Assembly (NCBI GenBank): GCA_964549765.1
Contig: CAZJWR010000078.1
Span: forward strand, 1 to 14,654
Direction: 5' to 3'
Source of the DNA: CAZJWR01 sp964549765
GTDB lineage: Bacteria; Zixibacteria; MSB-5A5; GN15; JAAZOE01
Length of the DNA: 14,654 nt
In this document: positions 7,419 to 14,284 of the stretch, piece after piece
Numbering within the stretch: position 1 is the first letter of the stretch
Layout: every line of letters begins with the position of its first letter
Notes under the pieces: model-generated
What the model was told of the DNA's origin: nothing
Databases searched by the model: none
What the model saw: only the letters and a program-made list of their open reading frames with translations
Program-made: the position numbers and the translations under genes

Positions 7419-9077
7419 ATGGCTGATACGGCGTCGATTGAAAAATCGCATTTCAATATCGCCCGGCGGTTTCTCGAAGCCACCGATAAATTTGCCGACC
7501 TTCCGGCGGTCGGCATGGCCGGGGACGACGACTATATGACCTATCGGCAGATGGGTGAGCTTATCCTCGCCCGGGCACAGTCCCTGGGGCCGCTTGATCC
7601 CGGCGATACGGTGGGACTCCTGTCGGAAAACAGCCCGGAATGGGGACAGGCCTATGTGGCTATACTCGCCCGAGGCGGCGCCGTCGTCCCGATCGATCCC
7701 CTGCTGAAAAAGGACGAATTGACGCGCGTTATGAGCGAAAGCGGCGTCACCCGTCTTATCGTATCACCGAAATATCGGGCTATCGCGGAAGCAGTAACCG
7801 CACGATTTGAAGTCAAGCCCCGGATTATTTCTCTGGAGAAAACTCCGGCAGTCTCAGGCGAATATGAACCGAGACCGTCCGACAATCCCGACAGCCCGGC
7901 CGTCCTGATCTTTACCTCCGGCACGACGGGGAACTCCAAGAAGGTAGTCCTGACGCATCGGAATATTATATCCGATATGGACGGTTTCATCGCCCGTTTC
8001 TCGTTCGGCCCCGGCGACCGTTTTCTGTCGGTACTGCCACTGCATCACACGTTGGAAGCCACCTGCGGTTTCATCGCGCCGCTCACCCACGGCGCCGCCG
8101 TATACTATGTCAAGGCGCTCAATTCACGGGAAATTCTGGACGGCATCAAGAAACATCGTATCACGCATTTCATAAGCGTCCCGCTTCTGTATGACAAACT
8201 CTACCACGGTATACTGAACGCCGTCAACAAGGCCCCGGCGCCAAAACGGGCCATATTCAAGTTTTCCATGACGGCGACGCGGTCGATCCATTCTCTGACC
8301 GGCGTCAATGTCGGCCGGAAGATATTTAAGTCGATGCGGAAAAAAGCCGGACTGGATTCGATCCGGCTGATGGTTTCCGGCGGTGCGCCGCTGCCCTCCG
8401 AAATATCCATTAATTTCAGCTTCATGGGAATCGATTTTGTCGAGGGATACGGCCTTACGGAAACCGCTCCGGTGCTTTGCGTCAATCCGTCGGAGAAGGT
8501 CAAGTTTGGATCGGTAGGGCCGCCGCTTGCCAACGTCGAGATGAAAATACACGAACCGGACCCCAACGGCGTCGGGGAGATCATTGTCCGGGGACCGATG
8601 GTAACGCCGGGTTATCTGGATAATCCGGAGGAAACGGCGCGGCTGATCCGCGACGGCTGGCTTCACACTGGCGATATCGGGCGGATCGACGACGACGGAT
8701 ATTTGTTCATCTCCGGTCGCAAGAAAAATCTCATTGTGTCGGCGGCCGGGAAAAATATCTATCCCGAGGAAATCGAGGCCGAACTCTTGAAATCGCCTTT
8801 TATACTTGAGGTCATGATTTGGGGCAAAAAGACCGACGCCGGGCGGGAAGAGGTGGCGGCACTGATCTATCCCGATTTCGAGGCGCTCGCCGCGCATCTA
8901 AATAAGTCCGCCAATAGCATCACGGATGACGATATCAAATCCGTCGTCGACGCCGAAGTCAAAACGTTGTGCGCCGGATTGGCCGATTTCAAGCGCGTCA
9001 AACATGTCGAATATGTCCGCCATGAGCTGGAAAAAACTTCAACCAAGAAAATAAAGCGATACCTGTACCAGAGATGA
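7419..9077 (+). CDS. AMP-forming acyl-CoA synthetase (FadD-like, ANL superfamily)
   Basis: 552 residues; activates a carboxylic acid with ATP to an acyl-adenylate and transfers it to CoA. All core ANL motifs are present: P-loop FTSGTTGNSKK (165-175), GYGLTET (343-349), GWLHTGDIG (413-421), then DDGYLFISGRKKNLI and AGKNIYPEEIE. Near the C-terminus is STKKIKR, whose K544 is in the position of the catalytic lysine of the adenylation step. Length and the LPLHHTLEATCGF segment fit long-chain acyl-CoA synthetases, but the substrate cannot be read from sequence. No signal peptide, so cytoplasmic or membrane-associated. Start ATG 7419 with GAGGA at 7402-7406. It is first in an operon: its TGA overlaps the ATG of the YjbQ-family gene by 4 bp. 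Confidence 0.92.
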   Translation: MADTASIEKSHFNIARRFLEATDKFADLPAVGMAGDDDYMTYRQMGELILARAQSLGPLDPGDTVGLLSENSPEWGQAYVAILARGGAVVPIDPLLKKDELTRVMSESGVTRLIVSPKYRAIAEAVTARFEVKPRIISLEKTPAVSGEYEPRPSDNPDSPAVLIFTSGTTGNSKKVVLTHRNIISDMDGFIARFSFGPGDRFLSVLPLHHTLEATCGFIAPLTHGAAVYYVKALNSREILDGIKKHRITHFISVPLLYDKLYHGILNAVNKAPAPKRAIFKFSMTATRSIHSLTGVNVGRKIFKSMRKKAGLDSIRLMVSGGAPLPSEISINFSFMGIDFVEGYGLTETAPVLCVNPSEKVKFGSVGPPLANVEMKIHEPDPNGVGEIIVRGPMVTPGYLDNPEETARLIRDGWLHTGDIGRIDDDGYLFISGRKKNLIVSAAGKNIYPEEIEAELLKSPFILEVMIWGKKTDAGREEVAALIYPDFEALAAHLNKSANSITDDDIKSVVDAEVKTLCAGLADFKRVKHVEYVRHELEKTSTKKIKRYLYQR

Positions 9078-9490
9078 TTGTAACCAAAACCATCGAACTG
9101 TCCACCCGGGGACGATGCGATATCCATGATATTACCGATCAAATCCGCGACCATGTCGCTTCCAGCGGTGTCGATTCCGGTACCGTGACGGTATTCGTGC
9201 CCGGTTCCACCGGCGGCCTGACGACCATCGAATACGAACCGGGACTGCTGAAAGACCTCCCGGAATTGATGGAGAAACTGATCCCGTCCGACCGTCCGTA
9301 TGAACACGACAAGACCTGGCACGACGGCAACGGCTTCTCGCATCTCCGGTCGGCGATGATCGGGCCTGATATCACGATTCCGTTCGTATCTGGAAAACTG
9401 ACATTGGGCACATGGCAGCAGGTCGTCTTTCTGGACTTCGACAACCGCGGCCGCCAACGTAAACTGATAGTTCAAATAATCGGAGAATAG
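9074..9490 (+). CDS. yjbQ: YjbQ / UPF0047 family protein (secondary thiamine-phosphate synthase-type)
   Basis: 138 residues, the usual length of this small single-domain family. Characteristic segments are visible: VPGSTGGLTTIEYEPGL in the first half, then the WHDGNGFSHLRSAMIGP motif and the C-terminal LTLGTWQQVVFLDFDNRGRQRK. Family members form compact trimers, and E. coli YjbQ has weak thiamine-phosphate synthase activity; the physiological role is still uncertain, so the enzyme name should be read cautiously. No signal peptide. The ATG overlaps the acyl-CoA synthetase stop as ATGA, and the stop is 2 bp before mtnA, so translation is probably coupled along all three genes. Nothing in the context links it to thiamine synthesis. 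Confidence 0.9.
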   Translation: MIVTKTIELSTRGRCDIHDITDQIRDHVASSGVDSGTVTVFVPGSTGGLTTIEYEPGLLKDLPELMEKLIPSDRPYEHDKTWHDGNGFSHLRSAMIGPDITIPFVSGKLTLGTWQQVVFLDFDNRGRQRKLIVQIIGE

Positions 9491-9492
9491 TC

Positions 9493-10530
9493 ATGAATTT
9501 CAAGACGCTATATCGCGAAGATAAGAAACTGGTATTGCTCGATCAAACCGTCCTTCCCGAGAAGTTGGTCTATAACACCTACACCCATTATCGCGACGTT
9601 ATCCCAGCCATCAAGCGCCTCGAAGTGCGCGGCGCGCCTGCCATCGGGATTGCGGCGGCGTATGCGTTGGCGCTGGCGGTCGAGAACCACGTCCGGGACG
9701 TTGATCTGCCGGAAGTGAGAGCGCTGATGCACTCAGTTGGCGACGAAATCAAGAACGCCCGGCCCACGGCGGTTAACCTCTTCTGGGCTGTTGATAGGGT
9801 GCTGGATGCAGCCGATCAATACTCAGGGACTTCGATAGAAGAATACCGCGAGACATTCTGGCGCGAGGCCGACGCAATATTGCAGGAAGATATTGACATG
9901 TGCGAGGCTATGGGGCGGTTTGGCGCGGGACTTTTGCCGGATACCTGCGCCGTGCTCACCCATTGTAATGCCGGAGCATTGGCGACCGGCGGCATCGGCA
10001 CCGCTCTGGCGGTGATCTATAAGGCCGTCGAGATGGGCAAAAATGTAAGAGTGTACGCCGATGAAACTCGACCGTTACTTCAAGGTGCGCGTCTAACTTG
10101 CTGGGAATTAATGCAGAACAATATCGACGTTACGCTTATAACGGACAACATGGCCGGATATACGATGAAGCTGGGTCGGATCGACGCCGTCATCACCGGT
10201 GCCGACCGTATCACCAAAAACGGCGACGTGGCCAACAAAATCGGCACCTACTCGGTGGCGGTTCTGGCCGAAAAGCACGGCATCCCCTTCTATGTCGCTG
10301 CCCCGGAATCGACCTTCGACAAGCACCTGGAATCCGGCGATGATATCATCGTCGAGGAACGCGACCCCAGCGAGGTCACCGACGGTTTCGGCAGGCGCAC
10401 CGCCCCCGATGGATGTAAAGTCTTCAGCCCCGCCTTCGACATAACGCCTCGCGAATTGGTGACAGCCTATATCACCGATACCGGCGTTCGCGAAGGCGGC
10501 CGGAAAAAGCGAACCGTCGGCGCGAAGTAG
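9493..10530 (+). CDS. mtnA: S-methyl-5-thioribose-1-phosphate isomerase
   Basis: 345 residues, the normal length. It converts 5-methylthioribose-1-phosphate to the ribulose form in methionine salvage. The conserved phrases run in order: LDQTVLPEKLVYNTYTHY, RLEVRGAPAIGIAAAY, RPTAVNLFWAVDR, THCNAGALATGGIGTA, ADETRPLLQGARLT, ITGADRITKNGDVANKIGT, FYVAAPESTFD. The catalytic pair Cys and Asp is present as C158 (HCNAG) and D238 (GADRI), close to the Cys160/Asp240 pair of the B. subtilis enzyme. Start ATG 9493 has GGAG at 9482-9485, inside the end of the upstream gene. It is last in the operon with the acyl-CoA synthetase and yjbQ genes. No other methionine-salvage gene lies in the window. Related eIF2B-like isomerases acting on ribose-1,5-bisphosphate are less likely given the full motif match. 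Confidence 0.95.
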   Translation: MNFKTLYREDKKLVLLDQTVLPEKLVYNTYTHYRDVIPAIKRLEVRGAPAIGIAAAYALALAVENHVRDVDLPEVRALMHSVGDEIKNARPTAVNLFWAVDRVLDAADQYSGTSIEEYRETFWREADAILQEDIDMCEAMGRFGAGLLPDTCAVLTHCNAGALATGGIGTALAVIYKAVEMGKNVRVYADETRPLLQGARLTCWELMQNNIDVTLITDNMAGYTMKLGRIDAVITGADRITKNGDVANKIGTYSVAVLAEKHGIPFYVAAPESTFDKHLESGDDIIVEERDPSEVTDGFGRRTAPDGCKVFSPAFDITPRELVTAYITDTGVREGGRKKRTVGAK

Positions 10531-10589
10531 TCCACGACGGCGCCGCTTGGGCTCGTCCGATTTCCCACCATCCCGAAGCCATAAATCGC

Positions 10590-10618
10590 TTGACAAAATA
10601 TCCCATATACTCCATAAT
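10590..10618 (+). promoter_or_regulatory. Near-consensus sigma70 promoter for the dockerin gene
   Basis: The -35 is a perfect TTGACA (10590-10595); after 17 bp comes CATAAT (10613-10618), one base from TATAAT. Transcription would begin near 10625, giving a leader of about 168 nt that contains the hairpin at 10653-10693. It is the best-matching promoter in the window, and it shows the dockerin gene can be expressed independently of mtnA. Confidence 0.6.
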
Positions 10619-10652
10619 AAGAATGGAAGATACGGATATGGGCGGTCGCTGT

Positions 10653-10693
10653 GTGTGGGGATTTGGATCGCCGCGATCTGAGATTTCCCACGC
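10653..10693 (+). promoter_or_regulatory. Long imperfect leader hairpin upstream of the dockerin gene
   Basis: GTGTGGGGATTTGGATCG (10653-10670) can pair with 10674-10693 around a CCG loop, giving 18 pairs (four G-U) with two single-base bulges at 10680 and 10684. It lies between the promoter at 10590-10618 and the start at 10794. No T tract follows, so it is not an obvious attenuator; mRNA stability or regulator binding is possible. Pairing was worked out by hand; function is inference. Confidence 0.4.
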
Positions 10694-10793
10694 TTCACTC
10701 AACAAGCACCCTTGTACGATCAATCAGACACTCGTCCGTAGTGATCGCCGTCAGATATCGTGAATAAGTTTCACTAGTATGAGGGAGGCTATC

Positions 10794-11468
10794 ATGAAAA
10801 AGCGTATTCTAGTGATCGGCTTGGCCCTGCTGATCGCCGCGCCCGCTTTTGCCTATGTTTGCGGCGATGTCGACGGCGATCAATCTGTCAATATACTCGA
10901 TGCGGTGTATCTCATCAATTATATCTTCAAGGGAGGTCCCGCCCCCGTTCCGATGGACGCGGCCGATGCCAATCTCGACGGCGCCATCAATATCGGCGAT
11001 CCCGTCTACCTGATCAACTTCATTTTCCGCGGAGGCCCGCCGCCGTGTCCTCCTCCCGGCGGCGGAATAACGGGGCACACCGGTTGCAAAAACATGCTCA
11101 AAAGCCCGGACACCCTTTTCACTCTCGATTGCATTCAGTACGAATACAACGGCACGGGGACTCTGATATTAACGCATGTAAACGCCGCCTTCAATTGCTG
11201 TCCGGCGGAAATAGTGGCGGATATCGAAATTCGGGGCGACACGATCCTGATCACCGAAGGCGAAACGTTTGATATCGGGCCCTGCTACTGTCTCTGCCTG
11301 TTCGATGTCTACATGACGATAACCGGCCTGACGCCCGGCGAGTATACGATCATAATCAACGGAATGTATCTGGAGGGACGGCCGCCACTAAACACGACCG
11401 TGGATCTCGTCACCGAACCGACGGGCGTATATTGTCTTGAGCGGGACATCTATCCCTGGGGTTATTGA
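10794..11468 (+). CDS. Small exported dockerin protein with cysteine-rich C-terminal domain
   Basis: 224 residues from ATG 10794, which has GGGAGG at 10783-10788 five bases upstream; an in-frame ATG at 10779 would overlap that site and is rejected. Residues 1-20 are a clear signal peptide (KKR, hydrophobic core, APAFA). Residues 23-85 hold two dockerin-type calcium loops, D25-x-D27-x-D29...D36 and D58-x-N60-x-D62-G...D69, each followed by VYLIN-IF and a GGP turn. By family knowledge dockerins bind cohesins to assemble extracellular complexes; no cohesin is in the window. Residues 91-224 are an unrecognised beta-rich domain with CC (135-136), CYCLC (164-168) and the phrase ITGLTPGEYTIII. The mature protein has ten cysteines, suggesting disulfides or metal binding. 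It stands alone behind its own promoter. Export and dockerin are confident; the C-terminal function is unknown. Confidence 0.88.
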   Translation: MKKRILVIGLALLIAAPAFAYVCGDVDGDQSVNILDAVYLINYIFKGGPAPVPMDAADANLDGAINIGDPVYLINFIFRGGPPPCPPPGGGITGHTGCKNMLKSPDTLFTLDCIQYEYNGTGTLILTHVNAAFNCCPAEIVADIEIRGDTILITEGETFDIGPCYCLCLFDVYMTITGLTPGEYTIIINGMYLEGRPPLNTTVDLVTEPTGVYCLERDIYPWGY

Positions 11469-11499
11469 TTGATTCTCTGCCCCCGCAATTAACCGATTA

Positions 11500-11594
11500 T
11501 CGTAGGTCGGGAGCCTCGCCGAAGGTCCTGAGCATCGCGAAGGGTGCTACCGACACCTGCCTTCGTGCCCGGCAGATGTCCACATCTGCCGGGA
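11500..11594. repeat. Composite intergenic element, copy 1
   Basis: It begins with TCGTAGGTCGGGAGCC (11500-11515) and ends with a perfect hairpin, CCCGGCAGATG / CATCTGCCGGG around TCCA (11568-11593). The same 16-bp head and a 29-bp tail containing the hairpin recur, in the same order and orientation, at 13191-13272. The middle segments differ. It sits between the convergent dockerin gene and the small minus-strand pair. No T-run, so it is not a typical terminator. Confidence 0.7.
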
Positions 11595-11612
11595 AGTTCT
11601 GTCAACGTCTTC

Positions 11613-12113
11613 CTAAAACCGAAACGAAACCTGCATCTGGAAACCATCGGCATCAAACTCGTCAGTATCAACGGCGAATTCCGCCTTATCGACCGGCGAC
11701 CATGTGGTCAGGCCCGTGCCCGCGATGGAACCTAACACGAATCCGATTCCGCAACACCATATGAATTCATTCTTATATCCACTGAACGTGCTCGATTCGT
11801 TATGATCGACAGCATAATACACGAAGCCTGCAGCGAATCCGGCGGCAATCCCGAGTGCCGCGCCCCGGATTACGGCTCGCTTTCCCTTCCACATTTGCGC
11901 GATATCCGCCCGATAGACCGGCTTGTCGCCCCAATTGGTGGATAATGTAATCGATTCCGAATCCATCGAATACAGCAGACCCCGATACAACCTGCCGCCG
12001 GTCGTGAGTACCTTAACCCCCTGGCCCGGTCTGATTCCGCCGCAGATTCCCGCCGACGAGAAGCTCAAAGTGATGAGAATTGTTATTGCGATTATGATTC
12101 TGATAAGTCGCAT
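11613..12113 (-). CDS. Small exported protein, Sm/SH3-like beta region plus glycine-rich membrane segments (paralogue B)
   Basis: 166 residues, function not recognised. Residues 1-24 are a signal peptide or anchor (RLIRIIIAITILITLSF, then SSAGICGG). The next ~55 residues, from IRPGQGVKVLTTGGRLYRG to ADIAQMWKGK, have the alternating pattern of a small beta-barrel (Sm/SH3-like), a resemblance only. A glycine-rich hydrophobic stretch follows (AALGIAAGFAAGFVYY), then a second one (CCGIGFVLGSIAGTG), then TTWSPVD and a C-terminal beta strand ending MQVSFRF. The Cys near the signal end does not sit in a standard lipobox. A GGAAGG-type ribosome binding site lies 8-9 bases before the ATG at 12113. It is 26 bp downstream of its paralogue, so the two form an operon. 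An envelope location is inferred. Confidence 0.75.
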   Translation of the reverse strand: MRLIRIIIAITILITLSFSSAGICGGIRPGQGVKVLTTGGRLYRGLLYSMDSESITLSTNWGDKPVYRADIAQMWKGKRAVIRGAALGIAAGFAAGFVYYAVDHNESSTFSGYKNEFIWCCGIGFVLGSIAGTGLTTWSPVDKAEFAVDTDEFDADGFQMQVSFRF

Positions 12114-12139
12114 CGCATTTTCCTTCCGCCATGGTCTTC

Positions 12140-12670
12140 CTAAAACCGGAATGAAACCTGCATCCGAAGTCCGTCCCGGCCCGCTATCCCGGCGTCGACG
12201 GTGAATTCCGCATTATCCACCGGAGACCACTCAGTAAAGGCCGTGCCGATCATTGATCCGATTGCAAGTCCGCCGACCCCGAATCCGATAAAAATCGATT
12301 TATACTCGCCTATGGGACGTTTTTCGTGGGAAAAACCGAACACGGCGTCAGATTGGTCTCTGTCAAGACCATAATAAACGAACGCTATCCCGACGCCGGC
12401 GCAAGCACCGAGGAACGCACCCCTGATCGTCGCCGGTTTTCCCCGCCACATTTCGACGATATCCATCCGGTCGATCTGCTTGTGCCCCCATTGAGATGAC
12501 AGCGTGAACGATGACGCGTCCATCGAATAAAGCGTTCCTTGGAACCACTCATCACCGGTCGTGAATATCTTGATCTCCTGGCCCGGTTTGATTCCGCCAC
12601 AGAAGCCAAATGATGATAAAATGAAAGTAAAGAGAAACATCGCCGGTATTGTTGTCTTTAAAGGCCGCAT
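12140..12670 (-). CDS. Small exported protein, Sm/SH3-like beta region plus glycine-rich membrane segments (paralogue A)
   Basis: 176 residues and the upstream member of the tandem pair. It shares with the downstream gene the signal region ending FCGGI, the phrases KPGQEIKIFTTGD, GTLYSMDASSFTLSSQWG and DIVEMWRGKPATIRGA, two glycine-rich hydrophobic stretches, TEWSPVDNAEF and the same C-terminal MQVSFRF. It differs by an insert of about ten residues (FGFSHEKRPIGEYKS) between the two hydrophobic stretches. Start ATG at 12670 is preceded by GGGAGGG with a 7-base spacer. The similarity extends into DNA at the stop: both genes end TTT-TAG followed by GAAGAC, indicating an ordinary tandem duplication. 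Function unknown; an envelope protein is the most that can be said. Confidence 0.78.
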   Translation of the reverse strand: MRPLKTTIPAMFLFTFILSSFGFCGGIKPGQEIKIFTTGDEWFQGTLYSMDASSFTLSSQWGHKQIDRMDIVEMWRGKPATIRGAFLGACAGVGIAFVYYGLDRDQSDAVFGFSHEKRPIGEYKSIFIGFGVGGLAIGSMIGTAFTEWSPVDNAEFTVDAGIAGRDGLRMQVSFRF

Positions 12671-12736
12671 TGAAATGCCCTCCCGCTATGTATGCCTTGG
12701 CTGCCCCCGGCGGTCCCATTATCGCCGGTCATATCC

Positions 12737-12764
12737 AATATAAGTGATTTCAATTACACCGCAA
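12737..12764 (-). promoter_or_regulatory. Candidate promoter for the small exported pair
   Basis: Read on the minus strand, TTGCGG (12764-12759) is followed after 16 bp by TATATT (12742-12737). The resulting leader to the ATG at 12670 would be about 60 nt. The -10 is reasonable, the -35 partial; support is moderate to weak. Confidence 0.35.
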
Positions 12765-12786
12765 CACACTATTCCCGGCGCGTGGC

Positions 12787-12918
12787 CTGCAGCTTTAGCT
12801 GCAGTGTTACATTCGTTCGGGCAGGTCTTGGCCCCTCGTGCGGGCCTGTGACCCGCGCGTCCTTCCTCTTCAACGACTTATGGCCGCGACCTCCGGTCGT
12901 GGTCCGCAAAAGGCGGAC
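12787..12918. repeat. Cluster of short hairpins
   Basis: Within 132 bp there are CTGCAGCT/AGCTGCAG (12787-12804), GCGGG/CCCGC (12840-12856), a 10-bp stem with two G-U pairs around TCC (12882-12904), and GTCCGC/GCGGAC (12902-12918). The last two share bases 12902-12904, so they cannot both fully form. The style (short stems, 2-7 nt loops) matches the other intergenic hairpins of the window, though sequences differ. Confidence 0.55.
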
Positions 12919-13190
12919 AATGCAAATATCCTTGAATGGCGAAAAATCCCGATAAAGCCAACGGAGACAGCATAGTACAGCGAATTGGGTTCGTTTGTTC
13001 ATTTTTGATTTTTCAGAAATGCTTCTATTGCCCCGCAACGAGTTACAGATGCTGATAAATCACACGCGACAATTCCATATTTTGACATTCGCATAGACAC
13101 ACTTGCCTTTCACAAATCCTTCCATATATAGGCCCCGCGCGACAAACTGCATCGGTTCACTACAAATTTGGGTGGGAGCATTAGGGAGTT

Positions 13191-13272
13191 TCGTAGGTCG
13201 GGAGCCCTGCGCTCCCGACATGGTGTTTGGCGGGTGGATTACCTGCCCGGCAGATGTCCACATCTGCCGGGA
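13191..13272. repeat. Composite intergenic element, copy 2
   Basis: The head TCGTAGGTCGGGAGCC (13191-13206) here forms a 9-bp hairpin, GTCGGGAGC/GCTCCCGAC (13197-13219, loop CCTGC). The tail is the hairpin CCCGGCAGATG/CATCTGCCGGG (13246-13271), identical to copy 1 over 29 bp (13244-13272 and 11566-11594). The orientation is the same as copy 1, about 1.7 kb away. Confidence 0.7.
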
Positions 13273-13462
13273 CTATGACCTGTGGGCGGCAAACCCCCCG
13301 GCCTGCTCCAGGCGTAGACCAGCTAAAGGCCACCCGTTAAACCGAATCGCAATGAATGCCCCGCCGCCTGCGGAAATACGGTGGATAAAGCGCCGTTCCT
13401 GCCGATACCCTGAATGATCAGTCGGGCTATAGGCTGAAAAAACCGCGAAGTTACGAGACGAT

Positions 13463-14284
13463 ATGGATTTTGCAACAATCGGCGGATTAATTCTGGGCGT
13501 CGGTGCCATCTTCTTCGCCTATACCCTTGAGGGCGGCAATCTGAATGCCATCACTCAGGCGGCGCCTATGATTATTGTCATCGGGGGTACAGCCGGGGCG
13601 GCGATGATCACGACTTCGTTCCGGACGATCCTGAATGTCCCACGCCTGTTAAAAATTGCCTTTTTCGGCAAATCGCCGGACAAATTGGCGACTATCGACC
13701 GGATCAGTATCCTGGCCGACAAGGCCCGCCGTGAAGGCGTCCTCGGGCTGGAATCGGATTTGGCGATGATAGAACTGCCGTTTTTCCGGCAGGCCGTGCA
13801 GTTGGTTATCGACGGCACCGAGGCCACCGCCATCAGGCAGATTCTCGAAACCGAGGTAAGCTATACGGCCGAACGCCACCGGTCGGGGATTTCATTATTC
13901 AAAGCCCTCGGCGGTTTTTCCCCGACATTGGGAATCATCGGGACGGTGCTCGGACTGATTCATACCCTGTCCAACACACAAGACGCGTCGAAGATGGCGG
14001 TCGCCATTGCCGGTGCCTTTATCGCCACCCTGTGGGGTATTCTCATGGCCAACCTGTGCTATCTGCCGATCGGCGACAAGCTCCGGATGCGTCATGAAGA
14101 GGAAGTCGCCAACCTGGACCTGATCATCGAAGGCGTCACGGCCATCCAATCCGGCGACAATCCGCGAATAATCAGGACACGGCTCATGTCCTACATCGAT
14201 CCCAAAGAACGGCGCGAGCCTCAACGGGCGCAACCGCACGGGGCATTCGGCGAACGGCGGGAGAGAAATGTCGGTGCTTTTTAA
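13463..14284 (+). CDS. motA: Flagellar stator protein MotA
   Basis: 273 residues, close to typical MotA length. It forms the ion-conducting stator with MotB in the inner membrane and pushes on rotor protein FliG. Four membrane segments are visible: about residues 4-20, 33-52, 152-172 and 185-207, with the large cytoplasmic loop between segments 2 and 3. That loop has the charged patch D86-KARREG-...-E97, aligned with the FliG-contacting region of E. coli MotA (R90, E98). The conserved prolines are P154 (GGFSPTLGIIGTVLGL) and P202 (LCYLPIG). The SPTLGIIGTV phrase is diagnostic for the MotA/TolQ/ExbB family, and the layout plus following motB settle MotA. The ribosome binding site before ATG 13463 is weak (GAGA at 13455-13458). 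It overlaps motB by 17 bp. Confidence 0.95.
   Translation: MDFATIGGLILGVGAIFFAYTLEGGNLNAITQAAPMIIVIGGTAGAAMITTSFRTILNVPRLLKIAFFGKSPDKLATIDRISILADKARREGVLGLESDLAMIELPFFRQAVQLVIDGTEATAIRQILETEVSYTAERHRSGISLFKALGGFSPTLGIIGTVLGLIHTLSNTQDASKMAVAIAGAFIATLWGILMANLCYLPIGDKLRMRHEEEVANLDLIIEGVTAIQSGDNPRIIRTRLMSYIDPKERREPQRAQPHGAFGERRERNVGAF

Larger units (their letters stand above)
12671..13462. other. Hairpin-rich non-coding region between the small exported pair and motA
   Basis: This 792-bp region has no credible gene. From left to right it holds a possible minus-strand promoter (12737-12764), a cluster of hairpins (12787-12918), an AT-rich stretch around 12985-13130, the second composite element (13191-13272), and a motA leader with no clear promoter. 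A weak plus-strand candidate is TTGCCT (13103-13108), 16 bp, TATATA (13125-13130), which would give a leader of about 325 nt. Confidence 0.55.

Noticed and set aside
10779..10793. Earlier in-frame ATG for the dockerin protein
   Set aside because: It overlaps the GGGAGG Shine-Dalgarno that serves the ATG at 10794, and the signal peptide begins naturally with KKR at the later start.
11568..11593. Perfect hairpin as an intrinsic terminator between the convergent genes
   Set aside because: No T-run follows on either strand, and the same hairpin recurs at 13246-13271 away from any gene end, so a repeat element explains it better.
12596..12606. Cysteine near the end of the signal region in both small exported proteins as a lipobox
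   Set aside because: The residues before Cys are AGI and FGF-type; a lipobox needs Gly, Ala or Ser directly before the Cys.
12769..13038. 89-codon minus-strand frame in the intergenic region
   Set aside because: It reads through the hairpin cluster, has Arg/Lys/Thr-rich low-information composition, and no ribosome binding site or recognisable domain. An insertion-sequence or repeat relic is possible but only one copy is visible.
13386..13408. FliA (sigma28)-like promoter TAAAG...GCCGATAC before motA
   Set aside because: The boxes are attractive next to a motility gene, but only 11 bases separate TAAA and GCCGATAC, where about 15 are expected. TAAA (13324-13327) with CCGAAT 14 bases on has better spacing but a poor -10.
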